The notes: generated by a model not told the origin, from the letters alone. A stretch of 64,000 nt of DNA from Haemophilus parainfluenzae (GCF_900450995.1 NZ_UGHY01000002.1:1731001-1795000), one strand, 5' to 3'; numbered from the stretch's first letter, positions 1-11,454 are shown. A program made the numbers and translations.

Positions 1-1647
1 AAATATTTGAGTGAAGATATTTGGCAATAAGTGAGCTAAAACTTCTCGACCACGAGAGCCAATAACTCGGCGTGCAAGCCCATCTTTGAATTGAATAAGT
101 TTATCTAAGATATCGGAAATCGCGTCCTCATCAATGTGGTTATCGACTAGCATTTGTTCAATATCATCGAGATCACCTTCTAAAAAATCAATCCACTGAT
201 TATTATCATCGCTACGTTCATCTTTTTCTTCACCAATTAATGCATCAAAAACTGACCGCACTTTTTGTTGGTGTGCCTGTAATATTTGATAGAAATCATC
301 CCAGCTTTCAATTTGATAAGATTTTATCGTAGCCTGATTGTTCTCATCTAAATAAGTGTATTCTCGACAAGCAATCATTAATCTAAGGCAATTTTCTTCA
401 TCTGTTGGAAGTAGTTGCGTTTGTTGGTCATCAATGGCTTGAAGCACGTTTTCAGTACGACGAAGGAAGATATAAGCTTCTCTTAATTCATGATATTGCT
501 GAGGCGTAATTAAACCAAGATCTCGTATTTCAGGGAGAAGTTTAAGCAATTCATGTTGTTGGAGCTTAATCTCTCGTCCACCTCGAATCAGTTGAAAAAC
601 TTGCACAATAAATTCGATTTCTCGAATCCCGCCTGCGCCTAACTTAATATTGTCTTTTAAGCCACGACGACGCACTTCACGCTCAATTTTACCTTTCATT
701 TCACGTAAAGCTTGAATCACACTAAAATCAATATAGCGTCGATACACAAAGGGGCGAAGTAATTGCTGCAAGGTTTTTACATTGGGATCTTGCTCATCTG
801 CGCCTAAAATACGCCCTTTGATCATGGCGTAGCGTTCCCAGTCTCGTCCTTGATCTTGATAGTATTGTTCCATAGCAGAAAAACTTAAGGCAAGTGCACC
901 ACTGTCGCCAAAAGGGCGAAGGCGCATATCTGTACGATAGACAAAGCCATCTGGCGTAAATTGATCCAACGCATTAATCAGACGTTGTCCTAAACGGGTA
1001 AAAAATTTGGCGTTATCAACGGCTCGTCTTGCTCCAATGGTTTCGCCTTGTGAAGGATAGGTAAAAATTAAATCAATATCAGAGGAGAAATTTAGCTCAA
1101 AACCACCTAATTTTCCCATGCCAAGAATATAGAGTTGTTGTGGGTTGCCATGTTCATCACAAGGCGTACCCATTTCTTCGCAAGCTTGTTTGTACAGCCA
1201 ATCTCTCGCACCAATGATAAGACTCTCAGCAAGTTGAGAAAGACGAATAAAAATTTCTTCTACGGTGGCAAGATTCAAGCTTTGACAGAAACTTAGTTTC
1301 GCCATTTCTTGATTTCGAAAATCTCGTAGCGTTTTGTAAAGCTGTTCTTCATTTTGGATAGTGGAGAGTTGGTCAGCTAAACGGCTAGCATAATGTTGAC
1401 AATCTGAAAATTGAGGAGGTGTTTGCCACCATTGGGCTGAAAAGTGCGGGTGTTTTTTTAAGACTTTTTCCAAGAAATCAGACAGACTGATGGCATAGGT
1501 TATTTGTCCGATTGGTGTCATGAAATCTGTTGCGCCTCGCTCGATTTGTTGGGTTATTTCATTAAGATTCATTTCAGGGAAATGTTGGCAAAGCACTTCG
1601 CCAAGTTGAATGAGTTTTTCAGTCGAAAGCGGAAGTGAAAGCGCCAT
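1..1647 (-). CDS. glnE: Glutamine synthetase adenylyltransferase GlnE, 3' part missing at window edge
   Basis: The enzyme adenylylates and deadenylylates glutamine synthetase in response to nitrogen status signalled through PII. The frame is open from an ATG at 1645-1647 on the minus strand to base 1, giving 549 codons, about the N-terminal 55-60% of the usual 940-980 residue protein. The visible part holds the first nucleotidyltransferase domain with [20 protein letters not shown] (GMGKLGG and the paired Asp of a polymerase-beta-like fold), followed by [20 protein letters not shown], both typical of the GlnE deadenylylation half. The start lies 3 bases from the 3' end of miaA, so it probably belongs to the tsaE-amiB-mutL-miaA-glnE string. 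The rest of the gene is outside the window. The family assignment is certain from the motifs. Confidence 0.95.
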   Translation of the reverse strand, partial: MALSLPLSTEKLIQLGEVLCQHFPEMNLNEITQQIERGATDFMTPIGQITYAISLSDFLEKVLKKHPHFSAQWWQTPPQFSDCQHYASRLADQLSTIQNEEQLYKTLRDFRNQEMAKLSFCQSLNLATVEEIFIRLSQLAESLIIGARDWLYKQACEEMGTPCDEHGNPQQLYILGMGKLGGFELNFSSDIDLIFTYPSQGETIGARRAVDNAKFFTRLGQRLINALDQFTPDGFVYRTDMRLRPFGDSGALALSFSAMEQYYQDQGRDWERYAMIKGRILGADEQDPNVKTLQQLLRPFVYRRYIDFSVIQALREMKGKIEREVRRRGLKDNIKLGAGGIREIEFIVQVFQLIRGGREIKLQQHELLKLLPEIRDLGLITPQQYHELREAYIFLRRTENVLQAIDDQQTQLLPTDEENCLRLMIACREYTYLDENNQATIKSYQIESWDDFYQILQAHQQKVRSVFDALIGEEKDERSDDNNQWIDFLEGDLDDIEQMLVDNHIDEDAISDILDKLIQFKDGLARRVIGSRGREVLAHLLPNIFTQIF

Positions 1648-1650
1648 AAT

Positions 1651-2604
1651 TTACCCCTTAAAATGTTCGTCAATCTTGCGTAATACGATTTCTTTGGCTT
1701 GTTGCAGTTGCAGACTATTTAGCCAATTTAATGGTGTTTTCCAGCCGCGTAGCCAGGTGATTTGTCGTTTGGCTAATTGTCGAGTTGCACAAATACCGCG
1801 GAAGACCATTTCTTCATGATCATAGTCACCTCGTAAATATTCCCACATTTGACGATAGCCCACACAGCGGATAGAAGGCAAGTCAGGATGGAGATCTTCT
1901 CGTTGATAGAGTTTTTCCACTTCTTCTTGGAAGCCTAATTTGATCATTTTATGGAAACGTTGTTCAATACGTTGATGTAATACCGCACGATCTTCTGGTG
2001 CAATAGCGAATTGTAAAAATTGATAAGGCAATTCTTCGCCTTTTTGTTCGGTTAATTCCGTTAATGATTTGCCCGTTAAATAGAATACTTCTAATGCACG
2101 ATTAATGCGCTGTGAATCATTTGGATTAATACGCTCTGCTGAAGTAGGATCAATTTTTTGTAATTCTTGATGAAGAGTAGGCCAGCCAAGTTCTTGAGCT
2201 TTTTCTTCAATCTCTAAGCGTAACTTTTCATCAGCAGATGGAAGGGGTGAAAGTCCCTCAATCAATGCTTTGTAATACAACATCGTGCCGCCAACCAAAA
2301 GCGGAATTTTACCTTGTGCGGTAATATCGGCCATTTCTCTGACCGCATCGTCACGAAAATTCATCGCAGAATAACTTTCAGCGGGATCTAAAATATCAAT
2401 TAAGCGGTGAGGGGCAAGGGCAAGTTCTTCTTTAGAAGGCTTTGCCGTACCAATATCCATACCTTTATAAATTAATGCTGAATCGACACTGATCACTTCC
2501 ACTGGCAGACTTTGACGTAATTGAATAGCAAGATCTGTTTTTCCTGAGGCCGTCGGCCCCATTAGAAAAAGTGCGGTTGGTTTGGAGTCAGTTTTTTGTG
2601 TCAT
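1651..2604 (-). CDS. miaA: tRNA dimethylallyltransferase MiaA
   Basis: MiaA transfers a dimethylallyl group to N6 of A37 in tRNAs that read UNN codons, the first step of ms2i6A formation. The 317-residue protein has the P-loop GPTASGKT at residues 16-23, the [16 protein letters not shown] segment that binds tRNA and contains the catalytic Asp, and the C-terminal WLRGW motif. Length matches the family (about 310-320). It begins one base after the mutL stop codon, so mutL and miaA are almost certainly co-transcribed and translationally coupled, as in enteric bacteria. An uptake signal lies inside the gene near its 5' end at 2569-2577. Nothing is missing. Confidence 0.97.
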   Translation of the reverse strand: MTQKTDSKPTALFLMGPTASGKTDLAIQLRQSLPVEVISVDSALIYKGMDIGTAKPSKEELALAPHRLIDILDPAESYSAMNFRDDAVREMADITAQGKIPLLVGGTMLYYKALIEGLSPLPSADEKLRLEIEEKAQELGWPTLHQELQKIDPTSAERINPNDSQRINRALEVFYLTGKSLTELTEQKGEELPYQFLQFAIAPEDRAVLHQRIEQRFHKMIKLGFQEEVEKLYQREDLHPDLPSIRCVGYRQMWEYLRGDYDHEEMVFRGICATRQLAKRQITWLRGWKTPLNWLNSLQLQQAKEIVLRKIDEHFKG

Positions 2605-2605
2605 A

Positions 2606-4450
2606 TTATAAATCAGTTAAAAAAGGCTGCCAGTTAATCGGTTTCAGTAATGTATTAAATTTCTCTTGATGAGCTTTATTCAGTAAGCGTTCCGTTTCAC
2701 TTAATAAGCTGACTGCATCCGCTAATACTTGAATTGGTTTCATCTCTAGCTTCTGACAAAGTGCGGTCAGAAAATCAGGCATATTTTCTAGATGTTCAGC
2801 GAGTAGGCTCACCACACATTTTTGTAAATTTTGTGTACGTAAAACCGTAGGCACTTTGTTTAGAGTGAGACGTAGCTGGGCTTCATTTTCAATAAATTCA
2901 AAACCACTTTGTTGGAAAAAAGCTTTTTGTTTTTTCCATTGTTCAAATTGTTTTTCATCTAATCGGAAAATAATCGGAATGAGCAACGGCTGTTGTGAAA
3001 TTTCACCTTGTTGTAAGGTTAATTCATAATTTAAGGTTTGCAATTTAGCTAATGACATCAAATAAAACAGCTGATTTTGTTGTAAAAGCAATGCTTTATT
3101 TTCAATCAAGGCTAATGCGCGTAAATAGCCTGGTTCACTTGTCTGTGGGAGTTGTTCAACGACAGGTGCTGTTAAAACTTGAGAATTTTCCGCAGGACGT
3201 ACTAATTCCCCATATACGCGTTGTTCAGTCTTTGTAGGTTGCTCGCGATAATCATATGACGGAATGTATTCACTACGATTTGAAAAGTGCGGTCGATTTT
3301 CTGATTGTTTTTCACGAGATTGATGATAATTTGAAGTGAAAATATTTTGCCCTGCTGCTGCACGATTGGGTTTTGTTTCATAGTACGTTTGATACGAAGC
3401 CGAAGGCTCTCTTGCCTCATTTATCGCTGATGCTAAATCTAATTCAGTTTGAGGAATAGCATTGAGTGCATTTGTTACGCCTTGGCAGATAAAGTCATGA
3501 ATTAAGCGAGCTTGATGGAAACGAACTTCATGTTTTGTAGGGTGTACGTTGACATCGACATCATGTGGATTGAGGTCGATAAATAGCACAAATGCAGGGT
3601 ATTGCTCAGTATGCAAATGCTCCGCATACGCTTGACGAATGGCGTGGGTGATCACTTTATCACGCACCATTCGTCCATTGATATAGCAATAGCTCAAATC
3701 ATTTTGAGAACGTGTAAATTCAGGTGTCGCCACCCAGCCAGAAAGATGCAGATCATCATGTTTCCAATCAATGCGCAAGGCATGTTGAACAAAATCATCG
3801 CCACAAATGGCGGCAACACGTTTTAGTTGTTGTTCTTCATTCGTTGCAGGACGATATTGTCGAATCATTTTGCCGTTATGTGTGAGCGTAAAAGCAATAT
3901 TGAATTTTGCTAAAGCAATTCGGCGAATGACTTCATCAATATGAGCAAATTCTGTTTTATCAGTGCGTAAGAATTTACGACGAGCAGGCGTGTTAAAAAA
4001 GAGATTCGCGACTTCAACTGTTGTGCCGACAGGATGAGAGGCGGGTTTAATTGTGGTTTCCATCTCTCGTCCCTGTGCATAGACTTGCCATGCTTCATTT
4101 TGCTCCACTGTGCGAGAGGTAAGTGTGAGACGAGAAACCGAGCTGATACTGGCAAGGGCTTCACCGCGGAAACCTAAACTTAAAATGGCTTCTAGATCAT
4201 CAAGATCGGTAATTTTACTGGTTGCGTGTCGAGCCAGCGCAAGGCTTAATTCTTCTTTAGGAATGCCACTACCGTTATCTCGAATACGAATCAGACTGGC
4301 ACCGCCGTTTTCAATATCAATATGAATTTTATTGGCACTGGCATCAAGGCTATTTTCCACCAATTCTTTCACCACAGAGGCAGGGCGTTCGACCACTTCA
4401 CCGGCGGCAATCTGGTTAGCCAGCTGTGGAGAAAGAATTTTGATTGCCAT
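2606..4450 (-). CDS. mutL: DNA mismatch repair protein MutL
   Basis: MutL is the ATP-dependent go-between that couples MutS mismatch recognition to MutH strand cutting and UvrD unwinding. The 614-residue protein starts [20 protein letters not shown], the invariant MutL N-terminus. It carries the GHKL ATPase motifs [15 protein letters not shown] and [14 protein letters not shown] in the first 110 residues, then the transducer domain with INGRMVRD and [13 protein letters not shown] around residues 255-315. A variable linker follows, then a C-terminal dimerisation domain. There is no endonuclease DQHAAxER-type metal motif, as expected where MutH exists. It lies between amiB (8-base gap) and miaA. 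Two uptake signals (2759, 3285) are embedded in the coding sequence. Confidence 0.97.
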   Translation of the reverse strand: MAIKILSPQLANQIAAGEVVERPASVVKELVENSLDASANKIHIDIENGGASLIRIRDNGSGIPKEELSLALARHATSKITDLDDLEAILSLGFRGEALASISSVSRLTLTSRTVEQNEAWQVYAQGREMETTIKPASHPVGTTVEVANLFFNTPARRKFLRTDKTEFAHIDEVIRRIALAKFNIAFTLTHNGKMIRQYRPATNEEQQLKRVAAICGDDFVQHALRIDWKHDDLHLSGWVATPEFTRSQNDLSYCYINGRMVRDKVITHAIRQAYAEHLHTEQYPAFVLFIDLNPHDVDVNVHPTKHEVRFHQARLIHDFICQGVTNALNAIPQTELDLASAINEAREPSASYQTYYETKPNRAAAGQNIFTSNYHQSREKQSENRPHFSNRSEYIPSYDYREQPTKTEQRVYGELVRPAENSQVLTAPVVEQLPQTSEPGYLRALALIENKALLLQQNQLFYLMSLAKLQTLNYELTLQQGEISQQPLLIPIIFRLDEKQFEQWKKQKAFFQQSGFEFIENEAQLRLTLNKVPTVLRTQNLQKCVVSLLAEHLENMPDFLTALCQKLEMKPIQVLADAVSLLSETERLLNKAHQEKFNTLLKPINWQPFLTDL

Positions 4451-4458
4451 AGGATTCC

Positions 4459-6072
4459 TTATTTTTCTTTAAGTTTGATTTTTTGCCCAGTTACGACTTT
4501 GTCGTTTTTCAATGTTGGGTTCAGTTTTAAAAGACGATTAACTGGTACATTGTATTCACGAGAGATAGCATAGATAGTTTGATCTGCTTTCACCGTATGG
4601 TAAAGCGGGGTTTCTTTCTTGCCATCATCTTTCTTTTCATTTCCTTTTGAAGAAGCGTCTTTTTTATCGTTGCCTTTTTTCTCTGGCTCTGTTTTAGTCT
4701 CAGCTTTTTCTTGTCTTTTATCTTTTTTAGAAACGGCTTTTTCAGCTTCAACAATTTTGCTGTTTTTCCCTTTGTCATCGGCTTTGGCTTTATCATCCGA
4801 TTTAGGTTTTTCTTCTACCTTTTTACCTTTGCCGTTATCAGGAATTTTAATGGTTTCATTCAGCCAAAGTTCTTTACGTTTAAGTTTATTTAACTCAATA
4901 ATTTCACTGACTTTCACATCATATTTGTTCGCCAAGCTACCAATGCTTTCACCTGGTTTTACTTTATGACGTACGCCGCTATCTTTGATATCGGAAGGGC
5001 GGTCAGATTTTTCGATGTTTTTATTTTCTTCTTTAGTTGGTTCTTCCGCTTTTTTGCCTTTGCCATTATCAGGAATCTTAATGGTTTCATTTAACCAAAG
5101 TTCTTTGCGTTTCAGTTTATTTAACTCAATGATTTCACTGACTTTGACATCATATTTGTTTGCTAAGCTACCAATGCTTTCGCCTGATTTCACTTTATGG
5201 CGAATACCGCTGTCTTTCACATCGGAAGTGCGGTCAGATTTTTCATTATTTTTGTCGTTTGATTTTATCGCTTTGGTGTCTTGCTCATCACTAGGTGGAA
5301 CAGCAATCGCTTTTAAATTACCATTGCGATAAGCGACTAAGCCTTCATAAATCATATAAGCAATACGACGACGATAAGCAATGGTATTCAGTTTTTGTTC
5401 TTCTTCCATATTGGACAGGAAACCTGTTTCCACCAGAACAGAAGGAATATCGGGTGAACGCAATACGCCAAGGCTTGCATGTTGTGGCGTGCTACGACTT
5501 AATGAAGTCACGCGAGCAAAGCGACGTAAAATGCTGTTACCAAGTTCATAGCCTGTACGTTGGCTGTGACCAAATTGCAGGTCGAGTACAGTTTGATCTA
5601 AATATTTGTCATTGTTATTGGAAAGTACTTTTCCTGCACCACCTAAAAGCTCAGAGCGTTTTTCATCATCTTCTAACCATTGACCCATTTCATCGTTGGC
5701 GCGACGATTGGATAGCACCCAAACAGATGCACCACGTTGGTCTGCATTAAGAGAGGAGTCTGCATGGATAGACACGAGAAAATTCGCTTTGTATTTACGT
5801 GCAATTTCAGAGCGTTCTGGCACAGAAATGTAGTAATCGCTACTGCGTGTTAAGACGCCTTTGAAATTAGGATCTTTATCTAATAAGGCTTTTAATTCTT
5901 GCGCGATAGAAAGGGTGACATTCTTTTCATAAATGCCGAGATTTTTTCCGATTGCACCGGGATCTTTACCGCCATGGCCGGGATCAATGGCAATTGTCCA
6001 TTGTGGCGCGGCAAATACGGTAGTAGAAATTAGAGAAAATATTCCAAAAAGAAACGAAAATTTTGCTTTCAT
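4459..6072 (-). CDS. amiB: N-acetylmuramoyl-L-alanine amidase AmiB with three LysM domains
   Basis: AmiB is a periplasmic zinc amidase that removes stem peptides from murein to split daughter cells. A signal peptide ends near residue 21 (TTVFAA). The amidase_3 domain spans about residues 28-250, with zinc ligands in [13 protein letters not shown], the SIHAD motif and VETGFLSN. It is followed by LysM domains that bind glycan, linked by Lys/Glu/Asp-rich spacers. Two of the LysM units are near-identical copies 77 residues apart (protein residues about 277-338 and 354-415), and a third, divergent LysM ends the protein. At 537 residues it is longer than the roughly 430-residue H. influenzae protein I remember; the extra copy would explain most of the difference. 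Confidence 0.95.
   Translation of the reverse strand: MKAKFSFLFGIFSLISTTVFAAPQWTIAIDPGHGGKDPGAIGKNLGIYEKNVTLSIAQELKALLDKDPNFKGVLTRSSDYYISVPERSEIARKYKANFLVSIHADSSLNADQRGASVWVLSNRRANDEMGQWLEDDEKRSELLGGAGKVLSNNNDKYLDQTVLDLQFGHSQRTGYELGNSILRRFARVTSLSRSTPQHASLGVLRSPDIPSVLVETGFLSNMEEEQKLNTIAYRRRIAYMIYEGLVAYRNGNLKAIAVPPSDEQDTKAIKSNDKNNEKSDRTSDVKDSGIRHKVKSGESIGSLANKYDVKVSEIIELNKLKRKELWLNETIKIPDNGKGKKAEEPTKEENKNIEKSDRPSDIKDSGVRHKVKPGESIGSLANKYDVKVSEIIELNKLKRKELWLNETIKIPDNGKGKKVEEKPKSDDKAKADDKGKNSKIVEAEKAVSKKDKRQEKAETKTEPEKKGNDKKDASSKGNEKKDDGKKETPLYHTVKADQTIYAISREYNVPVNRLLKLNPTLKNDKVVTGQKIKLKEK
4820..5243 (-). repeat. Tandem duplication of a LysM-encoding unit inside amiB
   Basis: Two DNA copies of about 193 bp begin at 4820 and 5051, a period of 231 bp or 77 codons. 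They encode near-identical LysM modules, both containing [20 protein letters not shown]. Differences are mostly at third codon positions, so the duplication is not brand new. One copy has an intact uptake signal (5226-5234, AAGTGCGGT). The matching place in the other copy reads AAGGGCGGT, one base off. Confidence 0.9.
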
Positions 6073-6083
6073 GTAAGTCAGTT

Positions 6084-6554
6084 TTATAGTTGTGTCAAAA
6101 TATGCTCACTCACTGAGTTTTGAGCAATTAGCGTAATGTTTCGAGCATCGTCGTAATAATCAATATTCACCAATAAATCAGCCTCAGGCAAAATGCCCTC
6201 ACCTTTTTCTGCCCATTCGATTAAGCAGATACAATTTTGGCTGAAATAATCACGAATACCCATAAATTCTAATTCTTCGGGATCGGCAAGACGATATAAA
6301 TCAAAGTGATAAATCATTTTTCCTGCAATGCTATATTCTTCCACTAACGTATAAGTAGGACTTTTGACATTGCCTTGATAGCCTAAACCTTGCACCATTC
6401 CGCGAGTCAGGGTGGTTTTCCCTGCGCCGAGGTCGCCATTGAAATAAAGCACAATAGCGTTATCTTTCGGTTGTTTTACAAGCACTTCTGCGAGTTTTTT
6501 ACCAAAACGGAGCATCGTGCCTTCATCAGGAATGTATTGGGTTAATTCGGTCAT
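6084..6554 (-). CDS. tsaE: tRNA threonylcarbamoyladenosine biosynthesis ATPase TsaE
   Basis: TsaE is the ATPase that resets the TsaB-TsaD complex during synthesis of t6A37 in tRNAs that decode ANN codons. The 156-residue protein has the Walker A motif GDLGAGKTT at residues 40-48, a [10 protein letters not shown] switch region and the family motif HFDLYRL followed by LIEWAEKG. Length fits the family (about 150). It is the first gene of the string tsaE-amiB-mutL-miaA-glnE, 11 bases upstream of amiB. No strong Shine-Dalgarno is seen; TAAGA immediately precedes the ATG. Confidence 0.96.
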   Translation of the reverse strand: MTELTQYIPDEGTMLRFGKKLAEVLVKQPKDNAIVLYFNGDLGAGKTTLTRGMVQGLGYQGNVKSPTYTLVEEYSIAGKMIYHFDLYRLADPEELEFMGIRDYFSQNCICLIEWAEKGEGILPEADLLVNIDYYDDARNITLIAQNSVSEHILTQL

Positions 6555-6669
6555 TCTTAGAGTGATTTTTTAGGTTAAAGTTTCTGAGGAATTTTATCGT
6601 ATTTTGAAGGGAATATGTAGGGAAAATACAATAAAAAATCCGCTGCTTTTCAGCAACGGATTGAGAATT

Positions 6670-6745
<76 letters not shown>

Positions 6746-6765
6746 AGGGCATTCATGTGAAAATT

Positions 6766-6841
<76 letters not shown>

Positions 6842-6866
6842 ATTTCACATTGGTGAATGAGGCATC

Positions 6867-6894
6867 ATTATACGAAAAAATTTATTCAACGCAA
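6867..6894 (-). promoter_or_regulatory. Sigma-70 promoter of the tRNA-Gly pair
   Basis: On the minus strand TTGCGT (6889-6894) and a perfect TATAAT (6867-6872) are 16 bases apart, about 25 bases before the first tRNA. A GATGCC sequence follows the -10 box, so the start site should lie just before the mature 5' end. Confidence 0.7.
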
Positions 6895-6934
6895 GCGCAG
6901 ATTTCGCAAATGATTGAGTTTGCCTAAGTTTTCA

Positions 6935-7483
6935 TCAACCCAGATTAATAAAGTGCTCACGGTAGTAAGATAACTCTTTAATTGATTCACGAATATCATC
7001 AAGCGCTAAATGAGTATTGCCTTTTTTGAACCCATCTAAAATCTCTGGTTTCCAGCGAGAAGCCAATTCTTTTAATGTACTGACATCCACATGACGATAG
7101 TGGAAATAATCCGCTAAATCAGGCATATATTTATAAAGAAAGCGTTTATCTTGTGCGATGCTGTTACCACAAATCGGTGAAGCACCTTTAGGTACCCAAC
7201 GTTTTAAAAAATCTAATGTTTGTAATTCTGCTGCACGTTCGGTGAGTTTGCTCGCTTTGACACGGTCAACTAAGCCATTTGCCGTGTGGGTTTTTACGCA
7301 CCATTCTGACATTTTGTTTAATAATTCATCACTTTGATGCACCGCAATCACAGGTCCTTCAGCTAAAATATTGAGATCTTTATCGGTCACAATGGTCGCG
7401 ATTTCAATAATGCGTTCTTTTTCAGGATCTAATCCTGTCATTTCTAAATCGATCCAAATCAGATTTTGTTTATCTAATTGCAT
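6935..7483 (-). CDS. orn: Oligoribonuclease Orn
   Basis: Orn is the 3'-5' exoribonuclease that degrades RNA oligonucleotides of two to five bases; it is essential in many gammaproteobacteria. The exonuclease DEDDh signature is clear: [10 protein letters not shown] near the N-terminus, [12 protein letters not shown] in the middle and [11 protein letters not shown] near the end. I start it at the ATG of [13 protein letters not shown] (7481-7483), giving 182 residues, the family length. The frame stays open 24 codons further upstream, but that part is unconserved and would run into rsgA's leader. A GGATACC-like Shine-Dalgarno precedes the chosen ATG. It is divergent from rsgA, as in E. coli. Confidence 0.95.
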   Translation of the reverse strand: MQLDKQNLIWIDLEMTGLDPEKERIIEIATIVTDKDLNILAEGPVIAVHQSDELLNKMSEWCVKTHTANGLVDRVKASKLTERAAELQTLDFLKRWVPKGASPICGNSIAQDKRFLYKYMPDLADYFHYRHVDVSTLKELASRWKPEILDGFKKGNTHLALDDIRESIKELSYYREHFINLG

Positions 7484-7558
7484 AATATAAGGTATCCTAT
7501 AAACATTTTTAATCCCGTTTATTTTAACGAAAAACATCGGAAAAAACGACCGCACTTT

Positions 7559-8596
7559 ATGAGCAAACGTAAACTAACGCAAAATCAAACTCGTCGAATT
7601 CAATCAAATAACGCGAAAGCCTTGCATCGCCACAAGAAGAAAGAAGTGGAATGGCAAGATGATATGCTAGGTGAAAGCCAAGATGGGGTAGTTGTTACGC
7701 GTTATTCGGTTCATGCAGATGTGGAAAATGCACAAGGGGAAATTTTCCGTTGTAATTTACGTCGTACACTTTCTAGTCTCGTGGTTGGAGATAAAGTGAT
7801 TTGGCGACAAGGTAATGAACAACTTCAAGGTGTGAGTGGCGTGATTGAAGCCATTCACCCAAGACAAAATGAAATTGCTCGTCCAGATTATTATGATGGG
7901 TTGAAACCAATCGCGGCCAATATCGATCGTATTATTATTGTTTCTGCGGTTGTACCGGTACTTTCACTCAATATTATCGATCGTTATTTAGTGGTGTGTG
8001 AAAATGCGGGGATTGAACCTGTCATTGTGGTGAATAAAGGCGATTTACTGGATGCTGAGCAAGAGCAGGAAGTGGAAAGCCAGTTACAGATTTACCGTGA
8101 TATTGGTTATCAGACCATCATCATTTCTGCTGAAACCGGAAAAAATATGGAAAAATTGACCGCACTTTTAAGTGACGGAACATCCATTTTTGTGGGGCAG
8201 TCAGGGGTAGGCAAATCCAGTTTAATTAACCATATTTTACCAACGGTCAATGCGCAAGTCGGTGGCATCAGTGAAACCTCAGGCTTGGGGCAACATACAA
8301 CCACCTCTTCTCGTTTATATCATTTGCCACAAGGCGGCAATTTGATTGATTCACCGGGTATTCGTGAGTTTGGTTTATGGCATTTGGAGCCAGATCAAAT
8401 CACCAAAGGCTATCGTGAATTTCAATATGTCTTAGGTACGTGTAAATTCCGAGATTGTAAACATTTGAATGATCCTGGCTGTGCATTACGTGAGGCAGTT
8501 GAAGCAGGTCGGATTTCACCAATACGCTATGAGAATTATCATCGCCTCATTGAAAGCTTGAGTGAGACGAAATCACAACGCCATTTTTCTGCGTAG
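7559..8596 (+). CDS. rsgA: Small ribosomal subunit biogenesis GTPase RsgA
   Basis: RsgA is a circularly permuted GTPase that checks maturation of the 30S decoding centre. The 345-residue protein has an OB-fold N-terminal domain, then permuted G motifs: VVNKGD (G4), SAETG (G5), [12 protein letters not shown] (G1) and DSPGIREF (G3). It ends with a zinc domain, [16 protein letters not shown]. The start at [13 protein letters not shown] matches the family; a longer open frame from 7478 has no homology. There is no ordinary Shine-Dalgarno: the uptake signal ACCGCACTT occupies 7549-7557 and abuts the ATG. It is divergent from orn. Confidence 0.95.
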   Translation: MSKRKLTQNQTRRIQSNNAKALHRHKKKEVEWQDDMLGESQDGVVVTRYSVHADVENAQGEIFRCNLRRTLSSLVVGDKVIWRQGNEQLQGVSGVIEAIHPRQNEIARPDYYDGLKPIAANIDRIIIVSAVVPVLSLNIIDRYLVVCENAGIEPVIVVNKGDLLDAEQEQEVESQLQIYRDIGYQTIIISAETGKNMEKLTALLSDGTSIFVGQSGVGKSSLINHILPTVNAQVGGISETSGLGQHTTTSSRLYHLPQGGNLIDSPGIREFGLWHLEPDQITKGYREFQYVLGTCKFRDCKHLNDPGCALREAVEAGRISPIRYENYHRLIESLSETKSQRHFSA

Positions 8597-8637
8597 TATA
8601 TCTTTTACTCAAATTAGGTATGCAAACGTTTAAATTT

Positions 8638-8653
8638 TGTGATGTAGCTCAAT
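8638..8653 (+). promoter_or_regulatory. Candidate CRP site upstream of ptsH
   Basis: TGTGA-N6-TCAAT matches the CRP consensus TGTGA-N6-TCACA at 8 of 10 bases and lies about 105 bases before ptsH. CRP control of pts operons is established in enteric bacteria; here it is inferred from the site only. Confidence 0.4.
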
Positions 8654-8758
8654 TTTTTTTGTGTTTTGCCTTGATTATTGGGTATTTAATAGCGATACTA
8701 CCGACAATTTATAGATTAGATTGCTTAAATTTTACTATTACTAAATAGAGGTAACATT

Positions 8759-9016
8759 ATGTTCTCAAAAGATGTAGAAATTACAGCCCCTAATGGTTTA
8801 CACACCCGTCCAGCAGCGCAATTTGTGAAAGAAGCAAAAGCCTTTGCTTCTGATGTAACAGTCACTTCTGGTGGAAAAAGTGCAAGTGCGAAAAGCTTAT
8901 TTAAGCTACAAACCTTAGGTTTGACGCAAGGAACTGTAATCACCATCTCGGCGGAAGGTGAAGACGAACAACAAGCCGTTGAACATTTAGTAGCATTAAT
9001 TCCTACTTTAGAATAA
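8759..9016 (+). CDS. ptsH: Phosphocarrier protein HPr
   Basis: HPr carries phosphate from enzyme I to the sugar-specific EIIA proteins of the phosphotransferase system in the cytoplasm. The 85-residue protein has the active-site His15 in [10 protein letters not shown] and the conserved [17 protein letters not shown] helix that docks to enzyme I and EIIA. Length is exactly that of the E. coli protein. A Shine-Dalgarno TAGAGGTAA precedes the ATG. It is the first gene of ptsH-ptsI-crr; a terminator-like hairpin separates it from ptsI, so it may be made in excess. Confidence 0.97.
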   Translation: MFSKDVEITAPNGLHTRPAAQFVKEAKAFASDVTVTSGGKSASAKSLFKLQTLGLTQGTVITISAEGEDEQQAVEHLVALIPTLE

Positions 9017-9022
9017 TTGACG

Positions 9023-9057
9023 ATAGCCACAGGATTCCTATTCTATGGCTATTTTTT
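9023..9057 (+). terminator. Terminator-like hairpin between ptsH and ptsI
   Basis: ATAGCCA (9023-9029) pairs with TGGCTAT (9046-9052) across a 16-base loop and is followed by a T-rich run. It is weak (7 bp, long loop), so it would act as a partial terminator or 3' end protector, giving more ptsH than ptsI message. Confidence 0.5.
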
Positions 9058-9094
9058 ATTTAGCCTTTAATAAATTATTTCGGAATGTAAAATT

Positions 9095-10822
9095 ATGATT
9101 ACAGGTATCCCAGCATCGCCAGGTATCGTTTTTGGTAAAGCTTTAGTATTAAAAGAAGAAAAAATTGTTCTGGATTTCCAAAAAATTTCAGAAGATCAAA
9201 TCGAGTCAGAAGTTGCTCGTTTTTATGCGGGCCGTGAAGCAGCAGTTGAGCAACTTAATTCTATTCATCAACGTGCATTAAAATCTTTAGGAGAAGAAAA
9301 AGCGGCCATCTTTGAAGGCCATTTAATGATCCTTGAAGATGAAGAATTAGAAGAAGAGATTATTGATTATCTTCGTTTACATAAAGTAAATGCGAGTGTC
9401 GCTGCAAGTAAAATCATCGATCAACAGGTTGAAATGTTATCTGAAATTGATGATGAATACTTAAAAGAACGTGCAGGTGATATTCGTGATATCGGTAATC
9501 GTTTAATCAAAAATATTTTAGGTATGCACATCGTCGATCTTGGTGATATTGCCGAAGAGTCTATCCTTGTGGCTTATGATTTAACTCCATCAGAAACCGC
9601 TCAATTAAACTTAGAAAAAGTATTAGGTTTTATCACTGATATTGGTGGTAGAACCTCTCACACCTCCATTATGGCTCGTTCACTTGAATTACCGGCCATT
9701 GTTGGGACAAATGATGTCACAGCGCGAGTGAATACCGGTGATTATCTTATTTTAGATGCCGTGAACAACCGTGTTTACGTGAATCCGACTCAAGCTGAAA
9801 TTGACGAATTAAAAACACTAGAAGCAAAACTTGCTGAAGAAAAAGCAGAATTAGCGAAATTAAAAGATTTACCGGCAGTGACCCTTGATGGTCATAAAGT
9901 CGAAGTGGTAGCGAATATTGGTACGATTCGCGATTGCGAAGGCGCACACCGTAATGGTGCAGAAGGGGTAGGTTTATACCGTACAGAATTCCTCTTTATG
10001 GATCGTGATCAATTACCAAGCGAAGAAGAGCAATTCATTGCTTATAAAGAAGTGGTTGAAGCAATGGAAGGGCGTCTAGTGGTATTACGTACCATGGATA
10101 TCGGTGGTGATAAAGAGCTCCCATATTTAAATTTACCAAAAGAAATGAACCCATTTCTTGGATGGCGTGCAATCCGTATTGCCCTTGATCGTCGTGAGAT
10201 TTTACATGCGCAATTAAGAGCGGTATTACGTGCTTCTGCATTTGGTAAACTAGCCGTGATGTTCCCGATGATTATTTCGGTAGAAGAAATTCGTGAGTTA
10301 AAATCTGTGCTTGAAAGGTTAAAAGCCGAATTACGTGCAGAAGGTAAGGCTTTTGATGAAAGCATTCAAGTAGGTGTCATGGTTGAAACGCCATCTGCAG
10401 CAGTGAATGCGAAATTCTTAGCGAAAGAAGTAGATTTCTTTAGTATTGGTACAAACGATTTAACCCAATATACCTTAGCCGTTGACCGTGGTAACGAATT
10501 AATTTCTCACTTATACAATCCAATGTCACCTTCAGTGCTTGGTTTGATTAAACAAGTGATTGATGCCTCTCATGCTGAAGGTAAATGGACTGGTATGTGT
10601 GGTGAGTTAGCTGGTGATGAACGTGCGACCTTATTGTTACTTGGTATGGGCTTAGATGAATTTAGTATGAGTGCCATTTCAGTACCACATATCAAGAAAT
10701 TAGTGCGTCATGTGAGTTACCAAGAGGCGAAAGCATTGGCAGATGAAGCATTACAAAAACCAACCGCAGCTGAAATTGAGCAATTAATTCAAGCTTTTTT
10801 AGCAGAAAAGTCGTTAAACTAG
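9095..10822 (+). CDS. ptsI: PTS enzyme I (phosphoenolpyruvate-protein phosphotransferase)
   Basis: Enzyme I takes phosphate from phosphoenolpyruvate and passes it to HPr. The 575-residue protein starts [16 protein letters not shown]. It has the phosphohistidine motif [21 protein letters not shown] with the active His at residue 189, and the PEP-binding TIM barrel with [41 protein letters not shown] and the metal and proton-donor region [11 protein letters not shown]. Length equals the E. coli enzyme. It lies 78 bases after ptsH and 59 bases before crr on the same strand, so an operon is near certain. All catalytic residues are present. Confidence 0.98.
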   Translation: MITGIPASPGIVFGKALVLKEEKIVLDFQKISEDQIESEVARFYAGREAAVEQLNSIHQRALKSLGEEKAAIFEGHLMILEDEELEEEIIDYLRLHKVNASVAASKIIDQQVEMLSEIDDEYLKERAGDIRDIGNRLIKNILGMHIVDLGDIAEESILVAYDLTPSETAQLNLEKVLGFITDIGGRTSHTSIMARSLELPAIVGTNDVTARVNTGDYLILDAVNNRVYVNPTQAEIDELKTLEAKLAEEKAELAKLKDLPAVTLDGHKVEVVANIGTIRDCEGAHRNGAEGVGLYRTEFLFMDRDQLPSEEEQFIAYKEVVEAMEGRLVVLRTMDIGGDKELPYLNLPKEMNPFLGWRAIRIALDRREILHAQLRAVLRASAFGKLAVMFPMIISVEEIRELKSVLERLKAELRAEGKAFDESIQVGVMVETPSAAVNAKFLAKEVDFFSIGTNDLTQYTLAVDRGNELISHLYNPMSPSVLGLIKQVIDASHAEGKWTGMCGELAGDERATLLLLGMGLDEFSMSAISVPHIKKLVRHVSYQEAKALADEALQKPTAAEIEQLIQAFLAEKSLN

Positions 10823-10881
10823 ATACAAAAACAGAGTTTTACGTTAAAATACCAGCCATCTTTAATAGATAGGAGATTAAA

Positions 10882-11382
10882 ATGGGCTTATTTGACAAAT
10901 TATTTGGTTCAAAAGAAAACAAATCAGTGGAAGTAGAAATTTATGCGCCACTTTCTGGTGAGATTGTGAATATCGAAGATGTACCAGATGTTGTTTTCTC
11001 TGAAAAAATCGTGGGTGATGGTATCGCGATTCGCCCAACAGGTAACAAAATTGTTGCGCCTGTTGATGGTGTAATTGGTAAAATTTTTGAAACTAATCAT
11101 GCTTTCTCAATGGAATCAAAAGAGGGAGTTGAATTATTTGTTCACTTCGGTATTGATACTGTTGAGTTGAAAGGTGAAGGGTTTACCCGAATTGCTCATG
11201 AAGGCCAAAACGTAAAACGTGGTGATACAATTATTGAATTTTATTTACCAACATTAGAATCAAAAGCCAAATCAGTTTTAACACCAGTGGTTATCTCTAA
11301 CATGGATGAAATTTCATCTATTGAGAAAAAATCGGGCGAAGCGATTGCTGGAGAATCTATTGTTCTAACTTTAAAGAAATAA
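10882..11382 (+). CDS. crr: PTS glucose-specific EIIA component Crr
   Basis: EIIA-Glc accepts phosphate from HPr and is the central switch of carbon catabolite control: dephosphorylated it inhibits non-PTS permeases, phosphorylated it activates adenylate cyclase. The 166-residue protein has both active-site histidines, His73 in FETNHAF and His88 in [17 protein letters not shown] good Shine-Dalgarno, AGGAGA, precedes the ATG. It is the last gene of ptsHI-crr and is followed by a strong terminator. In Haemophilus it feeds the adenylate cyclase-CRP pathway that also controls competence (established in H. influenzae), which fits the CRP and CRP-S sites elsewhere in the window. Confidence 0.98.
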   Translation: MGLFDKLFGSKENKSVEVEIYAPLSGEIVNIEDVPDVVFSEKIVGDGIAIRPTGNKIVAPVDGVIGKIFETNHAFSMESKEGVELFVHFGIDTVELKGEGFTRIAHEGQNVKRGDTIIEFYLPTLESKAKSVLTPVVISNMDEISSIEKKSGEAIAGESIVLTLKK

Positions 11383-11397
11383 GATTCACTGATTAAA

Positions 11398-11430
11398 AGA
11401 TCCGCTTTAAATGAGCGGATTTTTTTATAC
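11398..11430 (+). terminator. Rho-independent terminator after crr
   Basis: ATCCGCT and AGCGGAT form a stem around TTAAATG, followed by seven Ts. It ends the ptsH-ptsI-crr operon before manA. Confidence 0.85.
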
Positions 11431-11454
11431 TTATTCTTTTTGAGGAAGGTAAAA

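Noticed and set aside
4619..5332. Plus-strand open frames opposite the LysM region of amiB
   Set aside because: They are antisense to a clearly coding, repeat-containing gene; their sequence is just the complement of Lys/Glu-rich codons and has no ribosome site.
5295..5750. 151-codon plus-strand open frame inside amiB
   Set aside because: It overlaps the conserved amidase domain in antisense and shows no family features or Shine-Dalgarno.
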